Below are positions 38,901-47,900 of a stretch of DNA of 64,000 bases, one piece after another (position 1 is the first letter of the stretch; each line of letters begins with the position of its first letter). The position numbers were made by a program, and so were the translations under genes. Under the pieces are notes generated by a model. That model searched no databases, was not told the origin of the DNA, and was given only the letters and a program-made list of their open reading frames with translations. Origin of the DNA: Acanthaster planci (lineage: Eukaryota; Echinodermata; Asteroidea; Valvatida; Acanthasteridae); NCBI RefSeq assembly GCF_001949145.1, contig NW_019091406.1:716685-780684 (forward strand), written 5' to 3'.

Positions 38901-41900
38901 AACCTTGATCAATTAAATTGTAAAAAAAACAAAGGTGCTAATTGGGCAGCTGTTTTCTCCTTTTTCGTTTTTCACTACAGACAGCTCTCCGCCAACAATA
39001 CACGACTGCCCATCAGATATCACACAGCCAACTGACCGAGGCGTGGCCACCGCTCAAGTCGTGTGGAACCCACCTACAGCATGGGATAATGGGGACCTTG
39101 AGGCATTCGGCTCCAACCACCAGCCTGATGATATTTTCCCACTGGGAATGACAGAAGTTGTGTACAAGGCCGTGGATTTAGCTGGATTGGCCAATGAATG
39201 CAGTTTCAATGTTACAGTTATAGGTATTTATCACAAAACTTGAACTTTGAAGCTGAGCTATTTTTCACACATGTAGTGTACAAATAAAATGGTACGAGTT
39301 TATCCATTTATTTCATATCAAATACGGTAGAGTTTTCTTCCATACTCATTCATATGAACATCTTCATATTCTTTGTATATATATGTTAAGCCTGGGTGGC
39401 TAGAAGGTCAAATAGTATTTTACATGAAACTTGTTTGACCATTGTCCACTTTTGAAGTTCTGGGAGCTCATCATTCCTACAGATCTCGAATCACCCAAAT
39501 TCACTGTGTGCCCGTCCAACATCGAGAAGGGTACTAATCCTGATGGCAGTTTTGACCCTCCCACCTGGCCAGTTCCCGTGGCAACCGACAACGCTGCGGT
39601 ACCACAAGTCACACCAACCTATGAATTTGGAGAGTTTGAGCTGGAGGTGAAGACGCCCATACAATACACTGCTACGGATGCATCGGGCAATAACGCAACC
39701 TGTCGGTTTTTTGTCACAGTCGTAGGTAAGACCATATTGGATTTTGGTTCATCTAGCAACAGGTCTACCCGTTCTGAGGACAGGCAAAAACATATTTGGG
39801 CAATCAGTGTATGTTCAAAATTTTACAAGCCGGTGGACAAGTCCTCACATTAACTCCAAAGATACTGGGTGGAGTGGACACATGGCTTCAGATGGCACCT
39901 AGTGGCCAGGTGACTTGTTTCAAATTTCCTGCGAGAGGACTATTTTCTAAAAACTGTGCCCGGGAAGGGACGGGCACAGTCCCAGATGAAACGCAGATGA
40001 AATGCTGTGGTGGGGTACAGTGGCAGCTAAAGGGGACGCTTCAATAACCCAAAGGGTTGGGGAAGATAAGTAGTACCTTTAAACTAGGATGAAATTTCTG
40101 AGGGGTGGTAGGGACGGGTAGGGGGACACTTCAAGCAAATGAATAAAGGCTCGCTTGCAGGTTGCAGACATTGCAACATTTCAAGTGGGGAGCCATAGTG
40201 GGCACGGACTTCCACTGGGGCACGTCACCACCACCCCCCTCCCTAATATGCCAATGGCAATTGAGGCTTTGCGCGGTGGCCACCTTGCAGGGCAGTTCCT
40301 TTATTCCACAGGGAAACCTCCTTTGTGCATGCCCTGTGGTAGAAAAGCACTGACCTTCAAGATGGCAGCCATGCAAACCCTCTATGTGTATTTCAGAGAA
40401 ATAGAAGGGAAGACCTACCTGGAAATGAAATGTTACCATATATTTTCCCCTCGTTCTTTTATGTAACTTTTTGTTGGTCTTAGATGAGACACCTCCTGTG
40501 ATTAGAAACTGCCCTGAAAACATTACAGTCACTGCTGACCCCGACTCTCCAACCGGGCGGGGCAACTGGACCACACCCACAGCGACCGACAATGGGGTGC
40601 ACGTCACTTTGACGTCCATGGCAAGACCTGGGGACCTATTCCACATTGGCCAAATAAGGGTGACATACACCGCAGTCGACAGTGCTGGATTGACAACTAA
40701 CTGTCATTTCACTGTCACTGTTCTAGGTGAGACAGAATCGGCTTCCTTCTAAAGATATTGCAACTTCTCATCCTAACTGCTCAGGGCAAGTGAAAAACAC
40801 CAACATTCTCAATATCTTGTTTGTTGACAGCCTGGCTCAAAAACTACAAATATTTGAAATGATGGAACAAGATTTGAAAAGACCTGTTGCAACCAGCTGC
40901 AATTTTCTCCACTTTCCAAAGCAGAGTTCCAATCCCATCACATGAAGTACATTGTTAGTCCTGCATTGCCACACACTTATTTCTTAACATTTTCACGAAC
41001 ATGAACTCAACATTTGTCTCCCAAATCAAACTGACTTATTGCCTGCTTCTGCCCGTTGTATGTCTATAAACAAATCAACAGGTGCAAGCCCTTTGTACAA
41101 CTGAGTATATTCATTAAAGTTTTCATGTGAGAACATGTGATCCCTTAAACACAGAAACAAATTTTAGCTCTTAAAAATACCATGGGTCATGTGGTTTGCC
41201 ATTTATATATTCACAAGTAAACAGTCAGAATGTAAACCACAAATTAATGTACAAACTACACTCCTCCATTTGTTCATCCACAGCTGAAGAAAAACTATTG
41301 ACCAATCAGATTAGTCAAATGCAAGTGTTCTCTTGCTGGCATGATTGTGGCAGTTTCTCTATTAAAGGGCAAATCATGTGACTGTGTTTGGGAAGTGGAT
41401 TGGGTTTCAGGGCGTTGCCATTTTCCAACCTGACTTACATCAGTCTTGCAAAAGGAAAAGACTGTCGAAAAGGAATTGATCAATTAAATTACAAAAACAA
41501 GGTGTCATTGGTTCATTTGCCATTTTTCTCCCGTCCCGGATCTGTCCAGATGGCTCTCCGCCAACCATATATGACTGCCCGTCCGATATCACCCAGCCAA
41601 CTGACCGAGGAATGCCCACAGCTCATGTCTTCTGGAACCCACCCACTGCATGGGATCATGGGGAACTGGTGGCCTTTCACGCAAATCTGCTGCCCGGTAA
41701 TATTTTCCCACTCGGAACAACAGAAGTTGTGTACACGGCCGTGGATTCAGCAGGATTTATCACTGATTGCAGCTTTAACGTTACCATAAGAGGTATTTAT
41801 TACAACATTTAATTTTGAAGTTGAACCCATTGATAGAGCAAAGCACAGAGAGCCATGGGTATGGACTTCTGGATTTATCAGTTTCTCTGTAAATTTACAA

Positions 41901-44900
41901 AAGTCAAAATTCTCTCCGTCCAATAGAAACTTGAAGGGACAAGACAAATTTTGAGTGAAATCTACCCACTGGAACACGTCAAGATTTCAGCAGTGGTGTA
42001 GCCACGGGGTGGGGGGGGCTGGGGGCATGTTCCCCCCCCCCACAAATTCCCAGTGCACCCCCCCCACTGAAAACATGGATGAATGGATGTTGAACAAAAC
42101 TAACAAAAACTTGCCCCCAAAAGTCACACCACTGAAAGCTGGCACCCCCCCATAAGATGCTGATGCCCCTTTGTGCCCCCCCAAGTAAAATCCTAGCTAT
42201 GCCACTGGATTTCAGTGAGGATTCACTGAAATAACTTTGAAGTTGGAACTGTTTATTAAATAGAGTAGAAATGAACAAGTGAGTATGGATTTATCAATTT
42301 CACATGTTCCCGTTATTTCAGATTAAAATTGTTCATTTTCCTTCCACTCTCGTTCAAATGAACACCTCCAAGTTCTTTTCATATATTTGACAAGCCTGAC
42401 TGGCCAGGAAGTCGATCAGTATTTTTAAACTTTATTTTTTACTTTCGATAAATGGTTATAATCTTTGTCAACTACTAACAAACCATTCCTACAGATTTAG
42501 AAGCACCCAGATTCACACTGTGTCCACCAAACATTGAGAAGGGTACTAATCCCGACGGCAGTTTTGACCCTCCCACCTGGCCGGTTCCTGTGGCAACTGA
42601 CAACACGGGGGTGCCGCAAGTCACGCCGGCACACGAGTTCGGAGAGTTTGAGCTTGAGGTGAAAAAGCCCATCCAGTACACGGCCACGGATGCATTTGGC
42701 AACAACGCAACCTGCCTATTCTATGTCACAGTTGTAGGTAAGCATCGTATTGGATGGGGTGTGGTGGCTGAAAGGGGATGACGCCTTCAATTAACTCATG
42801 AGGTTGAAGGTCAAAGCCCTTCGTTAAATTAGCAAGACTTATCAGCACCCCAGTGCCGTGGCAAGAATTTTTCTTGCTGACCAATTTACATATCGATCCA
42901 GGGGAGTTCTCTTGTGTAATTTCAACTTCAAACCCCTGCCTCTATATCTGATTGTTGTACAACCTGCACTGAAAGGTATCTTTTTAAATAAAAACCTGTG
43001 TCAGTCTCTGTATTTTTCACATTTTAAGGCCAGCTTCCTCTTAACCCTAACCCTACAACATTTCTCGCCCACCAGCTGTTTTAACCCTCCGCTGCACAGG
43101 GCACTGAGTTATTAATCAGAGATGATGTGGTCCCCATTTTTTCCGGTAGGTGAGGAAGTAAGAGAGCGACTGCTGTCTATTAAAATAAAAACAGAGTTAG
43201 TTGTGTATGCAGCTTCTTAAGCTTAATATTCGGTGATTTGTCATAGAAGACCAAACCTTCAGTGTAACTAGAGGAAGACATTGCAGCGAATAGATTTGGC
43301 AAATGAGTCAGCAAGTTGTGCACAACTCAAGGACCAAACCAGAGATAAACAGTCTAATATTTGGAGGCTGTAGTCATCTATTAACCTGGGTTAATCTTGG
43401 TGTCATAATTCATGGGAGAATTTTGCCTGGGAATCAAGACGTAGTCTTGATTTTTACCCTGAAATCTGTTTACATGGCATTTTATGTGTGTCTTAGATGA
43501 GACGCCACCTGTTATCAGCAACTGCCCTGATGACGTCACAGTCGTCGCTGACCCACAGTCTCCGACTGGGTGGGGCAACTGGACCATGCCCAAGGCAACG
43601 GACAATGGGATGCATGTTACCATGACATCCAATGTGAGATCTGGTGACCTATTCCGCATCGGCAGAACGAGGGTGACATACACCGCAGTCGACAATGCTG
43701 GATTGACAACCAACTGTCGTTTCACTGTCACTGTTCTAGGTAAGACAGAACCAGCTTCCTTCAAGTGATGGTGAGCTCAATCTTCTCATCCTAACTGGAC
43801 CACACCACCATTCTCAATATTGTGTTCACGGACAGCCTCGTTAGCAAACAACAGAGAAATATCTGGAGTAACGGAACAAGAATTGGAAGAGCCTGTTACA
43901 ACCAGGACTACATTGGTCGTAACGTTTCTCAAATTTTCCCAGGCCTGGTTTCAACCTGACCACGTGAATTACAGAGTTAGTCCTGCCTTGTATTGGACTC
44001 AGTTCCCTTCCACTGTCAATCCCGATGGGGGTCAACATCAAGTTAAACTCTCCTCAATCAGCCAAGTTATAGTGCAAAAGTAATTTCGAGTCCTGAATCC
44101 AAACTCCTAATTGGCAGAGTCCCCCCTTCGAATTCCTGTTTCCCAACGGTATTCTCCTTCCATTCTTTGAATCCACACTTGAGCGACCTACATGTAGTAC
44201 TTGTCGCCCCTTTCTTGCAGACAAGGAAGCTCCCGTTTTCACCCACTGTCCAACGGACATTTTACGGACGACTGACGTCACTGGGAGATACGCTTACCCG
44301 TTCTGGCGCACCCCGCAGGCCGTGGACAATTCAGGTGACCCGCTGGAGACCACCACAAATTACCGGTTTCAGAAGTTTGAGCTGAATGTGCGCACGCCCA
44401 TCGTGTACACAGCCACCGACCCTTCTGGTAACAATGCGACGTGCCTCTTCTATGTTTTGATTACAGGTAAAGTTGATAAGACAATGAACGCCTTGACCAT
44501 TTAACGAGAACGACTTTCTTTTCTATGCACAGAGGGGTGCATCTCTCAGAGACTATCTCTCAGAGACAGAAGCATGTTAATTTTACAGCTGTTACTGGCA
44601 GGGGCGTAACGAAGGCATTTTCTGGGGGGGGGGGTGTGCCAGAGTCATGGCTTCAGGGGAAACGGCGATGGTCCACATACATCATTTATGGACCAATTTC
44701 GGATTCATTTGTTGACCCAAGCTCTATTTGCTGACTAGAATTAATTATTGGGGGGGGGTGTTACCACCCCCTATCAACGCTCTCTTGGTCGCTACGCCCC
44801 TGATTACTGGTGAAATTAAAGCACATGATCAATGCAAATTCTAAAAACATGAAGGGGGAGATCAGGATTTGCATTGGAAATCCAAGAAGTTGGGTATGGC

Positions 44901-47900
44901 ATTAATCTGCTTCATATTACTACTTTTATGTAGATGGCACCCCGCCCAAAATTCAGAACTGCCCCGAAGACCTCACCCTGTCCACCGACCTCCACGCCTC
45001 CACTCGCCGGGTCAACTGGTCACTGCCCACCACCTCCGACAACAGCAAGAACGTCAGCCTCACGTCCGACTTGAAGAACGGCGATCTCTTCCCACTGGGG
45101 AGCTCTGTGGTGACGTTCACCGCGACTGACCCCGCAGGCCTGACAGCAAAGTGCCATTTTACGGTCACTGTAGTTGGTGAGATGCATAATCCTTTGTTTT
45201 TGAACTGTTTTATTAACCCGTCAGCATTGTAAGCATACTGGTGAGGGGCGTGGCCCGGCAAACAGGAAAGTGGGCGGTAGGGTACTTTTGCAGTCGCAAA
45301 AGTGCAAATTTGATTGTGTTGTTGCCAACCTCACAATCTTTGGCAATCCTCAAACAATAAGACGTTTTCAGAAAAAAGAGGAGAGTGGAAATATGTTGTA
45401 CCATTACCTTGAATCCCAACTTTCATTTTGGTGACAACTTTTGTTTGTTAAAGAAGTACAGGGGCGGATCAAGGATTTTCCAAAAGGGGGTGCATGAACT
45501 AAAGCAGCAATAGTATAATGCCAGAGTGAGCACAGCGTGAAGAACTGATGGCTCGGTAAAGGGGTCTGGGGTCCGCTTAAGGGCCCCGGGAAAGTTTGGA
45601 TTCTAGGCACTCTGTGGTGCGATTTCAGCCAGTATGACCCCATGTGACGCAGTGTGATGCCTTCGTCACATTTATGGGGCTCCTTTTTTCTTCCTTCTCC
45701 GAGTTGTAACGAAATTCTACGCAATAAAAATATGGTTTTTCTATGGGACTTTTTACACTAAGAGCAGGCACACCACTTGATGAGATCTCTGTGTTTAAAA
45801 ATCTGAGCAATTTCTCACAGACCTTGTGATGAGACCTTCTGGCCATTCAGCAGCTTCGTTAGGTATGATGTCACAGACTGACTGGCTTGGTTGAGCGTTT
45901 ACTCGTTGCACGCCTGTGATTCACCTTGCTAGGAGCTATTGATATTGTGCATAGTCAATCCTTCGGATTTCGAGTGGGTGTCCATATTGAGTTAGAATGC
46001 AAAATAATCGTGCTGCGTACCCCTTTCTGTTACCGCTCATCGGTGCGAAAAAGGTCCATACTTGTCAGACAGTACATCCGTGCTGTATTTTTGCATAAAT
46101 ACGGCTGTGTCCCAAATAATGGTTTCACAGAATGATAAGTGTGGCAGCACCATCCTAAAATATTTTTTCACTGTGATCATTCTGGACAACAGACATGGAG
46201 CCGCCGAGATTCACCAGCTGCCCACCAGACATGGAGGAGACCTCGAATGGCAGGGGCCAGTTTGACCAGCCAGTCTGGGAGACGCCCCACGCGGTGGACA
46301 ACGTGGGCCAGGCAGAGGTCACCACCGCGTTTGACTTTGCGCCATTTGAACTGGGCACAACCACTCTGGTTGAATATACGGCAACAGACACTTTCAACAA
46401 CATGGCCACCTGTGCATTTTTTGTCACCATCTCCGGTAAGCCCGTCTTAAGTTAAAAAAAAAATTTTAATTCCACAAGAAATATGATCTTGGGCAAATCA
46501 ATGGTGTTTAACCAGGTAAGAATTCCTTTAAAATCCCGCAGGGTAAAAGTACTGTAATCTATATATCCCACACACCTCTCGTTAAGCTTGAAACGAGAAA
46601 ATGAAGGGGAAATCTTCCCGCTCCATTACAACAATAAAAAAGTCGCAATGATATTTATTCACCAGACGGTACCCGACCAGTCCTCGGTGACTGCCCTCCG
46701 GACGTGACAGTGCCCACTGACCCGCGCCAGCCCACCGCCCATGTCGACTGGACGCCGCCCACGGCCGAAGACAACAGCGGCCACGTGTTACTGACATCCA
46801 ACTTTGGCCCTGGCGAACGCTTCCCCCTAGGACAGACGAAAGTTATCTATACAGCCGAGGATGCAGCGGGTCTGAGAGACAGGTGTCGGTTTACAGTGAC
46901 AGTGGAAGGTAAGAGCGTTGAGCTGATTTCTTCTCTTTCAATAATTTTTTTTTAATACAAATCAAGGCACATCTTGGAGTTGAATGGGTTCAAAGATACC
47001 TTTTCTTACAGAAAAGAGATCACAAACTGTACTCCAGGAGTATTCAAGTAATTGTGAATTCGTCTTTTCAAATTATCTTGTGGGTTAAATACTCACGAGT
47101 TTCATACCCGTTGTCATGTAGTGCGAGAAGTCTCCTCTCCCCACAATGAAGTACTTGACAGTTACTTACAGCCATCCTCAAGATTTTTTCAAAAGCTCCT
47201 GAAGTTGCACAAGTTGCTATGTGAAGGGGTAAACCTATCGGAAGGAAAACAAAAAAACAACCGCTGCAAATCTGACATAGGAATCGAGTTTGGTTTTTGC
47301 AGAGAAATATACTTTCTGGATTTGAACACACATGAAACCATGTACAACATGACTTCCGTTGCTATTGTCTTCCAAATCTGGAGGAGGCATATACATTTGA
47401 AGCAAGATATGGGACGGAGAGACCCCCCCCACCTTTGTGTTGGTCATTGTTTGATCGGAATCTCAGGAATTCTTTACAGACTTCTAGGGGGATGTGTTAG
47501 GTAACCATAGTCTAGAGTGTGTATAGGGATTGGACAGGTGAGGGGGGGTACCCCTCCGTCCCATATCTTGCCTGGTGTAGGCATATGGCCCAGTGGCTAG
47601 GGTTTGTGACTCACTAACATAGGGTCGAGGGGTTGGAATCCAGCAGCTGTTTACATGCTGTGACCTTGGGCAAGCCACTCTACTCCCACTTGTCCCTCTC
47701 CACCCAGGGGTATAAATGGGTACCTGTGAGGACAGAGACGGCTTCTTTTGCGCCTGAAATGGCAGGATCAAGCTGTACACTTCTCAGGCAGTTGAGATGT
47801 TTTTTAGGAAGGTTTATAGACCCAATTAGCAGGGACAATGACATGTTGCCTTGATTGGTTTCCCAGATAAGTGCCATGATATGTCGATATTGCAATTATT

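Larger units (their letters stand above)
36120..43740 (+). repeat. Three tandem copies of a ~2.57 kb genomic block (exons B-A-B' with introns)
   Basis: B exons start at 36406, 38981 and 41550, giving steps of 2575 and 2569 nt. Introns match as well as exons: gatcaattaaatt before B exons 10 and 13, gaccaatcaga before exons 7 and 13, a caaatgaacat..tatatt..caagcctg stretch before the A exons, and ttttatgtgtgtcttag before the B' exons. The copies have diverged, so this is not an assembly artefact. Confidence 0.85.

Noticed and set aside
40131-40670. 179-codon open frame on the minus strand
   Set aside because: It runs antisense across HYR exon 12 and its intron; the openness reflects the coding exon on the other strand.
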